Positions 48,459 through 58,937 of a stretch of 64,000 nucleotides of DNA are shown here, piece by piece. Location of the stretch: assembly GCA_016721865.1 (NCBI GenBank), contig JADKHF010000003.1:1-64000 (forward strand), given 5' to 3'. Under the pieces are notes generated by a model, which ran no database searches, was not told the origin of the DNA, and was given only the letters and a program-made list of their open reading frames with translations. Position 1 is the stretch's first letter. Every line of letters starts with the position of its first letter. The DNA is from Nitrosomonas sp. (lineage in GTDB: Bacteria > Pseudomonadota > Gammaproteobacteria > Burkholderiales > Nitrosomonadaceae). Made by a program: the position numbers and the translations under genes.

Positions 48459-48912
48459 ATGTCAATTAAATCGCATATTCGTACAATTCCGCATTACCCA
48501 CATCATGGAATCATGTTTCGTGATATTACGACTTTGCTGAAAGATCCTGTCGGGCTGCGTACAACCATCCAGGAAATTTCAAACCGATACATCAATTCGG
48601 ATATAGACAAAGTCGTAGGGATTGAGTCACGTGGCTTTATCATTGGTGCGCCTGTCGCGTATCAATTGCATAAAGGCTTTGTACCCATTCGTAAGCAGAA
48701 TAAGCTGCCGGCGGAAACGCTAGGGAGACCTCATCGATGATCTGATTGCAACGGGCGGAACTGCAGAAGCCGCCGTGGGCCTTATACAGGACATGGGCGG
48801 AGAAGTCGTGGAATGCTGTTTTGTAATTGATTTGCCGGATGTGGGCGGGCGGGCTCGTCTGGAGAATTTAGGATGTAAAGTATTTGCGTTATGTGAATTT
48901 GATGGCGGTTAG
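48459..48912 (+). pseudogene. apt: Adenine phosphoribosyltransferase with internal deletion
   Basis: The start (ATG at 48459) through IRTIPHYPHHGIMFRDITTL, GIESRGFIIGAPVAYQLHKG and KQNKLPAETLG is normal Apt. Just after the ETLG codons (about 48727) it jumps to codons for the second half of the PRPP loop (DDLIATGGTAEAAVG) in another frame. The expected EYG...IEIH...VLLV segment of about 25-27 residues is absent. The 3' part (GGEVVECCFVIDLPDVGGRA, then FALCEFDGG) is intact to the stop at 48910-48912. A deletion of roughly 75-80 bases is the simplest reading. It would destroy adenine salvage by this enzyme unless it is an assembly artefact. Confidence 0.8.
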
Positions 48913-48945
48913 AAGGCTATCCGAGCGATTTATACAACTGTTGGA

Positions 48946-50333
48946 TTAACCATCGCGAAGGGCTAACAGTATTTTCTCGTGAATGCCGCCAAACCCACCA
49001 TTGCTCATGACCAGAATATGATCGCCAGGTTTTGTGATAACAGAAATATTCCTTACCAGCAGATTCAAATCATCATAACAATGCGCTTTTTCTCCCAATG
49101 GATCCATGGCGGCTTTGGCCCATTGTGAATCACGGGTGAAGCAATAAACTTGATCAGCTTGTACTAAGCTGTCTGCAAGATTATCTTTCCATACACCCAT
49201 TTTCATCGTATTTGAACGCGGCTCCAATATTGCAATGATTCTCTGCATGCCGACATGGCTTCGTAAGCCATTTAATGTTGTTAGAATAGCAGTAGGGTGG
49301 TGTGCAAAATCATCATAAACAGTAATGCCATTGACGGTGCCGCACTTTTCCATGCGGCGTTTAACATTCTTAAACTGCGTTAATGCCGCAATTCCCGTCT
49401 TGATGGGTACTCCGGCATGCCGGGCGGCGATCAGAGCAGCTAATGCATTCATGCGATTATGTTCACCTAACAAATCCCAATGCAAGCAGCCTTGATAGGT
49501 TTCATCAAGAAAAATATCGGTATCATGGTTTGTCTGTGACTTTGAATGCCAGCCGGTTTCTATTCCAAATGCTTCAATGGGTGTCCAGCAACCTTGTTGC
49601 AGAACACGTTTTAAATTTTTATCATTTCCGTTTGTAACAATCAAACCATTATTGGGAATAATCCGGACAAAATGATGGAATTGACGCTCAATGGCAGAAA
49701 GATCCGGAAATATGTCGGCATGGTCGAATTCAAGGTTATTTAAAATCGCAGTCCTGGGATGATAATGAACAAATTTAGAGCGTTTATCGAAGAAAGCTGT
49801 GTCGTATTCGTCCGCTTCGATGACAAAGAAAGGTGAGGGATCAGTAGAACTCAAATTGGAATCATGAGCAGGTAATGGAATATTGCCAACCCTTGCTGAT
49901 ATGCCAAAATTCTCTGGTATTCCACCGATTAAGAATCCGGGATTTAATCCAGCATAATCTAATATCCAGGCTAACATGGCGCTGGTAGTTGTTTTACCAT
50001 GCGTGCCGGCAACGGCAAGTACCCAGCGATTTCTCAGAATATTTTCTGATAACCACTGCGGACCGGAAATATAAGGCAGATTCCGGTTGAGTATCTCCTC
50101 CATCAAGGGATTTCCACGGGTAATAACATTGCCGATTACGAATATATCCGGTTGCAGCTGGATTTGTTCGGGGAATAACCTGCTATTAATTCGATGCCTT
50201 GAGATTCGAGCTGTGTACTCATTGGTGGATAAACATCCTGATCGCAGCCTGTCACTCTATGTCCGGACTCACATGCAATGGCTGCTATGCCACCCATGAA
50301 AGTGCCACAAATTCCAAGTATATGAATATGCAT
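48946..50333 (-). CDS. mpl: Murein tripeptide ligase Mpl (one frameshift)
   Basis: About 462 residues of a Mur-ligase-fold enzyme. N-terminus from 50333: HIHILGICGTFMGGIAAIAC (nucleotide-fold start). The next frame has ATP loop VLAVAGTHGKTTTSAMLAWI, LNNLEFDHADIFPDLSAIER, GEHNRMNALAALIAARHAG and TVYDDFAHHPTAI. A single indel near 50130-50160 separates the two parts. It ligates recycled L-Ala-gamma-D-Glu-meso-DAP to UDP-MurNAc. It is convergent with apt and divergent from gluQ. Confidence 0.93.
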
Positions 50334-50442
50334 GATCAGTTTAAAAATTCTTGATTATATTTCACAAACACAACTAGAATTATAGTCTATTGAATAAGAC
50401 AGTTTGTGTTAAACCTTCGTATGTTCCATTGGTTCATTTTTA

Positions 50443-51336
50443 ATGAAAAGCACGCAATCGATTAATTTAAATTATCGCGGTCGATTTGCGCCATCACCAA
50501 CCGGGCCGCTGCATTTTGGTTCATTGGTCGCGGCTGTAGGCAGCTATCTCGATGCGAAATTTCATCATGGCAAATGGCTGGTTAGAATCGAGGATGTTGA
50601 TTTGCAACGCCAAGTACCTGATGCAGCGCGTGAGATTTTATATGTGCTTGAAAGGTTAGGCATGGAATGGGATGAGGAAGTGATCTACCAAAGCCAGCGA
50701 TATGAAGCCTATCGCGATGCCTTGAATGCTTTGAATGAACAAGGTCTGATTTATCCCTGCATTTGCTCAAGAAAAGAAATTGCTGATTCCAGTATCATAG
50801 GTCTGAATGGACCTATTTATCCAGGGACTTGCCTTAAGAGTCCTGCTTCGGTAAAGGATGCACATGCACTTCGCATTCAAACAAATAATGATGCAATTCA
50901 GTTTAAGGATATTTTAAAAGGTGCTTATGCTCAGAGACTTAGTAGTGATGTAGGTGATTTCGTCTTACGCAGGGCCGATGGAATTTATGCCTATCAATTG
51001 GCCGCAGTGGTAGATGATGCGGCACAAAACATAACACATGTTGTGCGTGGTGCAGATCTTCTGGATTCTACGCCGCGCCAAATATTCTTACAGCAATTAT
51101 TGGGCTATCCAATACCGCAATATATGCATTTGCCAGTGGTAACAAATGCGAAGGGTGAGAAGCTCAGTAAACAAACAAATGCAGCTCCGATCAATATATC
51201 GGATGCATTAGCGCAATTGGTCGATGCATTGCATTTCCTGGGTCAGAAACCACCGTTGGAAATTTTAGAAGGCGATATTTCTTCCTTCTGGCAATGGGCC
51301 AAACAAAACTGGTGCGTGACTCTGATTCCGCATTAA
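50443..51336 (+). CDS. gluQ: Glutamyl-Q tRNA(Asp) synthetase
   Basis: 297 residues, a truncated GluRS paralogue without the anticodon-binding domain. The N-terminus is GRFAPSPTGPLHFGSLVAAV (HIGH-like). The zinc site is YPCICSRKEI...YPGTC (about residues 103-128). YQLAAVVDDAAQNITHVVRG follows, and the KMSKS-like element is EKLSKQTNAAP (about 239). It attaches glutamate to queuosine in tRNA-Asp, so it acts downstream of queF in the same pathway. It is a single gene. Confidence 0.94.
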   Translation: MKSTQSINLNYRGRFAPSPTGPLHFGSLVAAVGSYLDAKFHHGKWLVRIEDVDLQRQVPDAAREILYVLERLGMEWDEEVIYQSQRYEAYRDALNALNEQGLIYPCICSRKEIADSSIIGLNGPIYPGTCLKSPASVKDAHALRIQTNNDAIQFKDILKGAYAQRLSSDVGDFVLRRADGIYAYQLAAVVDDAAQNITHVVRGADLLDSTPRQIFLQQLLGYPIPQYMHLPVVTNAKGEKLSKQTNAAPINISDALAQLVDALHFLGQKPPLEILEGDISSFWQWAKQNWCVTLIPH

Positions 51337-51461
51337 TCATTAATTGTTCCAGGCTCCTGGACTACGGAATCAATTTAAAGTAAGGCGCTGAACCTAATAT
51401 TTGTGCTAGTCTGTACGAGAAGAAATTATTGTTTTTCATGCATATCAGCTAAGGAGTTACT

Positions 51462-52703
51462 GTGGCTTTTTTGCCGTTTAATATACCGAAACAAAAGAGA
51501 TTGAAAGTAGTGATTGCAGGAGGAGGGTATGCTGGCATTGCTGCATTAACAAATCTTTTGCAATACGCTCCAGATACTGATATCACGATTATTGATCCGA
51601 AAACGCAACATATAAAAATCACCCACCTACATGAGACATTCCGGTACCCATTAACAGATTTGCTGGTTGCATTTACCGAGATAGAAAATCGTTACGGTTG
51701 CCGGCACATTGCGGCATCGGTAAATTTTGATCAGGATACGCTACAAGAAAGCCAGGATAAAAACAACTGATTCTCGATGAAGAAGTTTTGTATTTTGATT
51801 ATTTGATTATCGCCTCGGGTTGTGAAAGCAGAGTAATTGATCCTATCCATGAAGATAATGTTTTGAGTCTGCAGGACTTCACGACTGTACCCGGATCAGA
51901 TTTGTTAACAAAATTACTGGACCGGGGTAATTCATCTGAACAATCTATTTCGGTTGTGGTGGAGGCGCGACGGGCATACAGTTCTTGTTTGAAATAAAGC
52001 AATTTCTGAATCGAATTAAAAGCAAGGCTACGTTACGCCTGATTCATTCGGGTGAGCATGTTCTGGAGAAATTTCCTGCCGGATTTGGTTCTATGTGGAA
52101 GCTCGCATGCGTGATATGGGTATTGCTTTTACCCAAATACCTATTACCGTGAACAGCAACATGGTCAAATTATACTGACAGATAAACAAACCAAAGAACC
52201 GTTTGAGTTGGTTTCTAGCCTGTCCATTTTGTTTTTAGGTAAGAAACAACAAAATATTTTTACCGCTAACGCCTTTGGACAAGGTATAGTTAATCAGGAA
52301 CCACTACAGAATATTTTTGTGGCGGGTGACTGCTCTTACTATCAATCGTTAGGTTCGAATACATTAACAGCACAATCAGCTGTTCGGAAGGGGAAGTTAG
52401 TAGCACGCAATATATTGCGGCATTCAGGTTTTCCCGGATTGCTCGAACCCTATCTCCATCATGAATTAGGCTATGTAGTGAGTCTCGGGCCTTCGGATGC
52501 GGTGGGCTGGCTGATTTCGGAAGGCAATCTGATCACAGGTATACCAGCTTTGACAATTAAAGAACTGGTTGAAGCGCAATACGATTTATTATTGGTAGAA
52601 TCGATACTTATTTGGTTTAGCAGGCTGTTGAAAACGTATTCGAAGCAAAATGGCATCCAGTTCTCAGCGGCCTGTTACCAACACTACGCAGGAGGCACTA
52701 TAA
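51462..52703 (+). CDS. FAD-dependent (NDH-2-like) oxidoreductase, several frameshifts
   Basis: Start GTG at 51462 with AAGGAG upstream. The FAD-binding fold is LKVVIAGGGYAGIAALTNLL, then ITIIDPKTQHIKITHLHETF. YLIIASGCESRV is the third FAD motif. The NAD(P)-binding GGGATGIQFLFEIKQF appears after a frameshift near 51960, and NIFVAGDCSYYQSLGSNTLT is the C-terminal FAD site. At least four indels (near 51765, 51960, 52095 and 52690) are needed to read about 410 residues. The probable stop TAA at 52701-52703 overlaps the next ATG. It resembles type II NADH dehydrogenases or sulfide:quinone-like reductases. The electron acceptor is unknown. It is first in a row with the SRPBCC and LOV genes. Confidence 0.75.
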
Positions 52704-53181
52704 TGCTTGGTTTTTTTAAAGATACCCCTGTAATTGGCAAGGCCAATACAATAATCCAAACTTCCAGTGATAAGCTTTTCAATTTTATTGGAAACGAATT
52801 GCTTATTAACTATCCCAGATGGTCGCCGGAAGTGAAGGAATTGGAAAAACTCACCGATGGTCCGATAAGATTGGGACACTTTGCCGTCAAGTGCGCATTG
52901 ATCAGGGCAATCGCTCTGAATCGACATTCAAAGTCAAAGTTTTTGATGTTGGAACACGCATTTGTTTTGAAGGAGTTTCTAATCCGTATCGTTGTGATTA
53001 CTTGATTGAGTCGATCAGCGCATCAGATAGCCGGATAACATTTATCTTTGAGTTGCTAAGTCTTGATTTGCATGTAAGGCCATTTGAGAAGCTGGTGCGT
53101 ATTGCTGTTCAAGATGGAACCGACAGGACTGTAAAAAACATTAAAAAATTAATTGAAGCAGAACAGGCTGGTTCCAACTGA
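52703..53181 (+). CDS. SRPBCC (polyketide cyclase-like) protein, one frameshift
   Basis: About 159 residues. The ATG at 52703 has AGGAGG upstream and overlaps the preceding stop as TAATG. The N-terminal helix-grip start is ANTIIQTSSDKLFNFIGNEL then YPRWSPEVKELEKL. After an indel near 52870 it continues VRIDQGNRSESTFKVKVFDV and ends with a long helix, VRIAVQDGTDRTVKNIKKLI. The fold binds hydrophobic ligands; the ligand is unknown. It is translationally coupled to the FAD oxidoreductase, so the two products probably act together. Confidence 0.7.
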
Positions 53182-53240
53182 TCAGCCATAGCATACGTTT
53201 ATTTATTTAGCCTGCAGTTGATTAAATTGGAGAGAAAATC

Positions 53241-53692
53241 ATGGATTTTATCGTTGAGAAAGACCCTGGATTAATTCCACAAGTGTTGTCCAAGATTCTT
53301 GATTCGTGCGTGAATGGAGTGTCACTGGCTGATCCTGATCAGGAGGATATGCCATTGGTTTATGTTAATAAAGCTTTTGAAACGATAACTGGCTACACAT
53401 TCGAAGAAACGGTAGGTAGGAATTGTCGATTCTTCAGAAGAAGGAGCACGATCAAGCAGAAGTAAATAAATTGCGAGAAGCCATAAAGAATAAGAAATCT
53501 GTTGAAGTAACGCTGCATAATTATCGTAAAAATGGTGAGTTATTTTATAACCATTTAGTAATGTCACCGCTTTTTGATTCCAACGGAAATTTACTGTATT
53601 TTCTGGGTGTTCAATTGGATGTTACCCCACAAATTCGGGCAGAAGAGGAAATTAAAGCATTGAAAGAGCAACTTGCAAGACTGAAAAAATGA
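53241..53692 (+). CDS. Short LOV-domain protein (blue-light receptor-like; one frameshift)
   Basis: About 150 residues with GGAGAGA before the ATG. The PAS/LOV core is DSCVNGVSLADPDQEDMPLV then YVNKAFETITGYTFEE. The photoactive-cysteine motif GRNCRFLQ is read if one T is restored near 53432 (as written it shifts to RFFRRRS). The core continues NYRKNGELFYNHLVMSPLFD and FLGVQLDVTPQ, the FMN-contacting Asn/Gln pattern of LOV domains. A short C-terminal coiled coil (EEEIKALKEQLARLKK) takes the place of an output domain. It presumably forms a flavin-cysteinyl adduct in blue light and signals by dimer rearrangement. It follows the FAD oxidoreductase and SRPBCC genes by 59 bases. Confidence 0.85.
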
Positions 53693-53725
53693 GCATTTTG
53701 AGCCTGTTTTTAACACCGTAGATAG

Positions 53726-53968
53726 TTGCTGGACCAGTTTTTCTGCGCTTTGCAAAATCGCAGAGGCGTGAAGATAATTCCTATTACTCGCAACAAATTC
53801 GCTCACGATTATCCCGATGGCTGGAACAGAAAAGCTGCGCTCATCAATGTGGCCTGCGAATCTGCGGCGGAAATGCATGGCATTTTAACGCGAATAGAGA
53901 AAAAACCAAAAACCAAACATCCAGGATTCACACTGGATAAGTCTGTTTATCGCGTCCCTCAACAGTAG
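53726..53968 (+). pseudogene. Possible HI0074/HEPN-type toxin remnant
   Basis: An 80-codon frame contains RNKFAHDYPDGWNRKAALI then NVACESAAEMHGILTRIE, like the C-terminal part of HEPN/nucleotidyltransferase-substrate-binding proteins (RN-x4-H motif). The N-terminal half is not visible and there is no ribosome-binding site. It is a probable remnant of a toxin gene; the related MNT remnant is 30 kb away. Confidence 0.45.
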
Positions 53969-54232
53969 TACATAGGTACTAGAAAAAAAGTAAGGAACTA
54001 CTATATACTCAGGCGATTATTTGTTTTAAAATTAAAAAAGAGTGAAGAAAAGTATTTGGTGTACAAAGTAATGCTGTGAGTGTTTTTACTAAAAATTTTT
54101 TCTAAGCTCTTCCGCTCAATTCCCCAGTACCTCGGAGCGAGTTGGTCGGAATCAACAGATTGTAAATGTGATTATATCCCCCTGCTTGCGGGTGGGTTCT
54201 TTAGGATCTTTATTAAGTTACAAGGAAAAAAA

Positions 54233-55020
54233 ATGAAAAAACTATTTAAAACCTCTATTGCGTTAGTATTTTCGTTATCGTTACTGAATATCAGCAATGC
54301 AATGGCAATTACACAGACGTTTTTTGGTGCTGCGGCATCTGATTTAATTACTGAGACCAGTGGTACTTACACTAGCTCGATAAATTACACCCCGTTCTGG
54401 ACTCCGGGTAATGTGACATCAGCGACACTGACTTTACTTTTATCTGATGATGTTTCAACAACACTGAATTCAGTAGGCGCGATTGATCTGCCTAGAGAAT
54501 GGGCTCGCGTAACAGACATCAGAGACGGTGCTTCAAGTTTGGGGTCGCAGGCTGCAGTAGAAGTAGAGACAACCAATCCATTTTTTGATCCGGCGAATGT
54601 TTTTCCACTTAACAGTGTTTTTTCCGGTAGTGATGGTTATGAGAGTCCATTGACGGCAAATCCTATAACTGACCGGATTTAGTATTAGCAGCTTTGGGTG
54701 TTGGACTTATATCGCCGAGTATAGCGGGGTATAGTTTTGATGTAACGAGTTTATTGAATGCTTCATCAACTGGGGTTTTATCCTTTGATTTGGTAGCACT
54801 CGATTTGTACAATACGTCACTTTTGCCTGCTCAATTTGTAGCGTTAGCTAATCTTTTTGGGTTTAACCAACAATTGGCTCAAACTACTTACGAAGATTTT
54901 TTATTCACCGGAGCTGAATTGCGAGTTTCTGCTGTTCCTGAGCCATCAATGTACCTGATGTTAGCTTTAGGCTTGTTTGGCATGTTTGTGTCCAGAAAAT
55001 GGGCTCACCGGAATAGTTGA
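54233..55020 (+). CDS. PEP-CTERM sorting-domain exported protein (one frameshift)
   Basis: About 262 residues. The ATG at 54233 (AAGGAAAAA upstream) starts a signal peptide, SIALVFSLSLLNISNAMA. The beta-rich middle contains INYTPFWTPGNVTSATLTLL. A frameshift near 54678 is followed by the rest of the domain. The C-terminus is VPEPSMYLMLALGLFGMFVS with a basic end (RKWAHR), the PEP motif, membrane helix and Arg-rich tail recognised by exosortase. It is exported and presumably anchored or released at the cell surface in association with exopolysaccharide. A terminator follows at 55183. Confidence 0.88.
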
Positions 55021-55031
55021 TTTTTCTTGTT

Positions 55032-55153
55032 CCCTGAGGAATCTCTGAATCACTGTCATTTCGAGCAAGAGAGAGAAGTCTATTACATTGATTATTATTA
55101 AAGATTTCTCACTTCGTTCGGAATGACAAATGCGAGTTATTCAGAGTTTCCCT
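55032..55153. repeat. Dispersed palindromic repeat, copy C
   Basis: A near-complete copy. The left arm is ccctgaggaatctctgaatc, then gtcatttcgagcaagaga. The right arm is gatttctcacttcgttcgga, then gagttattcagagtttccct. The arms are imperfectly complementary over about 45 bases. The right arm is almost identical to copy A. It lies between the PEP-CTERM stop and its terminator. Confidence 0.75.
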
Positions 55154-55182
55154 AAAATTAGCAAATAAGTCGCTAATGCTTT

Positions 55183-55216
55183 AAACAGCGTTTTTTAAAG
55201 AAAACGCTGTTTTTTT
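55183..55216 (+). terminator. Rho-independent terminator after the PEP-CTERM gene
   Basis: Stem aacagcgttttt / aaaacgctgtt with a short loop, followed by ttttttc. Confidence 0.85.
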
Positions 55217-55253
55217 CAAGCTTGTCCTTGATGCATCTGTTTTAGATAACGGC

Positions 55254-56337
55254 ATGAGAAAAATCAGAAAAACCCATTCAAAATATGGAAAATACCGCTT
55301 TTCAAGAAAACAATTTATTTTATCAGCCTTGCTGATTTCGTTTTTTGGTGTTGGTGCATGGGTTATTCATGAAGTGTTATATCCCCAGGCAACCGACGAA
55401 TGGTTTGAAAGCACTGCAGTCAATACGCATGCGGTATCCTTGCCTAAGGATGACGCGCCGCATCAAGCTGCAATGGAGTGGTGGTACTATAATGGCCATT
55501 TGAACACCGAATCGGGCAAACAGTATAGTTTTCACTATACGGTGTTCCTCGTAAACAATGTTGTTCATCATATGGTTAGTCATGCTTCTGTCAATGAACA
55601 TCAAACGGGCAAGCACTATACAGCGCAACGAAGAACCGCTGGTAACCCATCTATAAAAAAAGAAAATGGTTTTGAATTTACCCAGGGCGATTGGCTCATG
55701 ATTGGGGGCAATGGTAATTATAAATTAAAAATTATTACCGATGAATTCAGCTTGGATCTCAGTTTGACAAATACATACCCCCCAATTTTTCATGGCGGGA
55801 ATGGCATTATTTCAATGCGGGATGCTGGTGATAGTTATTATTACTCCCGATCACGCATGGCTGCATCAGGCGTTATAAAAATAGGTGACACGTCTGAAAA
55901 AGTGACGGGCATTTCCTGGTTTGACCATCAATGGGGTGACTTTTCTGTTGGCGTTTTAAAGTGGGATTGGTTTAGCCTACAATTAAATGACGGTATGGAT
56001 GTGATGATTTATCAATTACGCGAAAAAACTGACGAACCAATTCTATACCGAGTAGCATCAGTCAGAACGGCAACACTGAAACCCTGTCAGCAGCAGATTT
56101 TATGGTTGTTCCAGGGAAGAAATGGACCAGCAATAAATCACATCGTACTCTATGGAATGGGTGATAGAAATTCCATCAAGAAATATATACCTGGAAGTTA
56201 AAAGCATAAGTGAAAACAGTGAGTTTGATGCCATGTTAACTACATATAACATCTATTGGGAAGGTGCAGTTAAAGTACAGGGATCCCATACGGGATTAGG
56301 GTTTATGGAACTATATTACATGGATAATAAGCGCTAA
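55254..56337 (+). CDS. AttH/CrtC-like lipocalin-domain protein (two frameshifts)
   Basis: About 360 residues with a single N-terminal membrane segment (FILSALLISFFGVGAWVIHE). The body has AMEWWYYNGHLNTESGKQYS, YYYSRSRMAASGVI and ISWFDHQWGDFSVGVLKWDW, the AttH / carotenoid-1,2-hydratase-like lipocalin pattern. Two close indels near 56065 and 56130 restore SAADFMVVPGKKWTS and the end, MEWVIEIPSRNIYLEVK then GSHTGLGFMELYYM, to 56337. It is anchored in the inner membrane, facing the periplasm. The substrate is unknown; fatty-acyl or isoprenoid-like ligands are seen in relatives. Confidence 0.75.
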
Positions 56338-56411
56338 GACGCTGGAAAAATCCGATCTTAGACCGTTTTTCTTTAATTTCTAAAGACCATCATTTCTGGA
56401 TAATTCGTAAC

Positions 56412-56963
56412 TTGTTTAACAATATACTTGTCGTTTGTGTCGGGAATATATGCAGAAGCCCGATGGCTGAAGGATTATTTAAACAGGCACTCATAGAAGC
56501 CAATAAACCGGATTGCCTGGTGAGTTCTGCTGGTCTTGGTGCATTAGTGGGTCACCCGCCGGATCCGAATGCCTGTCAATTGATGATAAAGAAAAGCATA
56601 GACATTTCAGGCTATCGTGCTTGCCAGATAAATCAGGAAATGATTCGCAAGTCAGAGCTTATTTTAGTAATGGAGTTGAATCAAAAATACACGATTGAAG
56701 AAAATGAGCCCACTGCAAGAGGAAAGATTTTTCGACTGGGTGAATGGGGGAAATTCGACATTTCTGATCCGTATCAAAAAGAAATCCACCATTTTGAAAG
56801 AACATTGGCATTGATTGAACAAGGTGTATCGCAATGGATAGAGGTTGTAGTTGAGAATTACGTGGGTAATCCCCTTATTAATAGATTGGAAAGTTGGCAG
56901 CAAATTATAGAATTGAACTGGTGGTTTGCTTGGTTCCATAAGATTTATCTTTTGAATCTCTGA
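56412..56963 (+). CDS. Low-molecular-weight protein-tyrosine phosphatase (Wzb-like)
   Basis: 183 residues with a TTG start at 56412. The P-loop is VVCVGNICRSPMAEG (C-x5-R-S, residues about 8-22) and the general-acid Asp lies in GKFDISDPYQKEIHHFERTL (about 115). Such enzymes dephosphorylate the tyrosine kinase that controls exopolysaccharide export, and a Wzc-like kinase lies downstream at 60.4 kb. The last 35 residues (WWFAWFHKIYLLNL) extend beyond the usual length and may result from a frameshift. It begins the exopolysaccharide block, just before glmS. Confidence 0.85.
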   Translation: MFNNILVVCVGNICRSPMAEGLFKQALIEANKPDCLVSSAGLGALVGHPPDPNACQLMIKKSIDISGYRACQINQEMIRKSELILVMELNQKYTIEENEPTARGKIFRLGEWGKFDISDPYQKEIHHFERTLALIEQGVSQWIEVVVENYVGNPLINRLESWQQIIELNWWFAWFHKIYLLNL

Positions 56964-56983
56964 CTTAAGGAAATAAATCGTAT

Positions 56984-58831
56984 ATGTGCGGAATTATTGG
57001 TGCAATAGCAAATGCAAATGTGGTTCCTGTTCTACTGGAAGGATTGCAGCGTCTCGAATACAGGGGCTACGATTCGGCTGGTCTGGTGGTTACTGATTCT
57101 GGATTAAAAAGATTACGTACACCAGGTCGCGTAAACGATCTCAGTAAGCTGGTTGAACAGCAGAAAACCCAAGGCGTGGCCGGTATTGCGAACACACGCT
57201 GGGCAACGCATGGCGAACCTTCCGAACGTAATGCACATCCTCATTTCTCTGCAGAGGAACCTCTTATTGCTATTGTGCATAATGGCATCATAGAAAACCA
57301 CGAGCATATTCGTAATTATCTTAAAGATAAGGGATATATATTTTTATCGGATACAGATACCGAAGTTATTGCACACCTGATAGCTCTAAAGCTTAAGGAA
57401 GTGAATGACTTATTCAAGGCTGTTTGCTTAGCCACCGCAGAATTGCAAGGCGCCTATGCCATAGCGGTGATGGAAGAAGCGCATCAGGAAAGTATCGTTG
57501 TTGCACGCCATGGGGCGCCTTTATTATTAGGTGTGGGAAAAGACGGTAATTATGTCGCATCCGATGCATCGGCTTTACTTCAAGTTACCCGCGATATCAT
57601 TTACCTGGAAGATGGCGATATTGCGGTGCTCAGCAATCATGGATACCGGATTGTAAATTGTCTGAATAGCCAATTTGGCGAGCCGGTTAACCGTATCGTG
57701 CATGAATCCCATCTATCCAACGAAGAGATTGGGTTGGGATCTTATTCGCACTATATGCAGAAAGAGATCTTCGAGCAGCCGATTGCTGTGGCCAACACAC
57801 TGGAAATGTTATCCAACGCACAGTCCATCGCGCCCAATCTGTTTGGTAGTGAAGCAGAAAAAATATTTTCCGAAACCAGGCAAATTCTAATTCTGGCTTG
57901 TGGAACCAGCTATCATGCTGGCCTGGTAGCGCGATACTGGCTGGAAACTGTTGCCGGTTTACCTTGTAATGTAGAGATTGCCAGCGAATACCGTTATCGT
58001 GACCCTATCGCAGATCCGAATACATTGGTGGTTGGCATTTCCCAATCGGGTGAAACTGCTGATACTTTGGCAGCATTGGAATATGCAAAAAGACTGGGGT
58101 ATCGCCATAGCCTCGCCATCTGCAATGTGCCGGAAAGTGCGTTGATACGGCAATCCGAATTACGTTTCTTGACCCGAGCTGGCCCAGAGATTGGGGTTGC
58201 TTCAACCAAAGCATTCACTACGCAGTTGGCATCGCTTTTGCTGCTGACGGTGACACTGGCGAAGATGCGCAATCGTTTATCCCCAGAAGCTGAACAACGT
58301 ATGCTTGAAGCGCTGCGCCATTTACCCGTAGCGTTGCAGAACGCGTTGAAGATAGAGCCAGAGGTTAAGATCTGGGCCCAAAGTTTTGCGCAAAAACATC
58401 ATGCCTTGTTTCTTGGGCGCGGTGTGCATTATCCTATCGCCATGGAAGGCGCGCTTAAGCTCAAGGAAATTTCCTATATTCATGCGGAAGCCTATGCGGC
58501 AGGGGAGTTGAAACATGGACCGCTCGCTTTAGTAGATAGCGACATGCCTGTCGTTGCAATTGCTCCCAATGACCAGTTACTGGGTAAACTAAAATCAAAT
58601 TTGCAAGAAGTATACGCACGCGGAGGCGAACTCTATGTGTTTGCGGATGCAGATTCACAAATTACTTCCAATGATAATCTGCATGTAATCCGTTTATCCG
58701 AACACGCCGGTTTACTCAGTCCAATCCTTCATACCATACCATTACAATTATTGGCTTATCATGTCGCCCTGGTAAAAGGGACAGATGTTGATAAACCAAG
58801 AAATCTGGCAAAGGCAGTAACGGTTGAGTAA
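56984..58831 (+). CDS. glmS: Glucosamine-fructose-6-phosphate aminotransferase
   Basis: 615 residues. The N-terminal glutaminase starts at Cys2 (MCGIIGAIANANVVPVLLEG). LEYRGYDSAG and HNGIIENHEHIR follow, then two SIS sugar-isomerase domains with CGTSYHAGLVARYW and SQSGETADTLAALEYAK. The C-terminus is KPRNLAKAVTVE. It makes glucosamine-6-phosphate for UDP-GlcNAc, serving murein and the exopolysaccharide genes that follow. The frame is intact. Confidence 0.96.
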   Translation: MCGIIGAIANANVVPVLLEGLQRLEYRGYDSAGLVVTDSGLKRLRTPGRVNDLSKLVEQQKTQGVAGIANTRWATHGEPSERNAHPHFSAEEPLIAIVHNGIIENHEHIRNYLKDKGYIFLSDTDTEVIAHLIALKLKEVNDLFKAVCLATAELQGAYAIAVMEEAHQESIVVARHGAPLLLGVGKDGNYVASDASALLQVTRDIIYLEDGDIAVLSNHGYRIVNCLNSQFGEPVNRIVHESHLSNEEIGLGSYSHYMQKEIFEQPIAVANTLEMLSNAQSIAPNLFGSEAEKIFSETRQILILACGTSYHAGLVARYWLETVAGLPCNVEIASEYRYRDPIADPNTLVVGISQSGETADTLAALEYAKRLGYRHSLAICNVPESALIRQSELRFLTRAGPEIGVASTKAFTTQLASLLLLTVTLAKMRNRLSPEAEQRMLEALRHLPVALQNALKIEPEVKIWAQSFAQKHHALFLGRGVHYPIAMEGALKLKEISYIHAEAYAAGELKHGPLALVDSDMPVVAIAPNDQLLGKLKSNLQEVYARGGELYVFADADSQITSNDNLHVIRLSEHAGLLSPILHTIPLQLLAYHVALVKGTDVDKPRNLAKAVTVE

Positions 58832-58937
58832 AGGGCTTCCATAGATGTCTTTAAATCAAGAACGAGATACACCTGATTTTGCTTGCTTTTCAGTCTTTGT
58901 TAAAATTATTTAACATAATAAAATATATCTGGTATCC

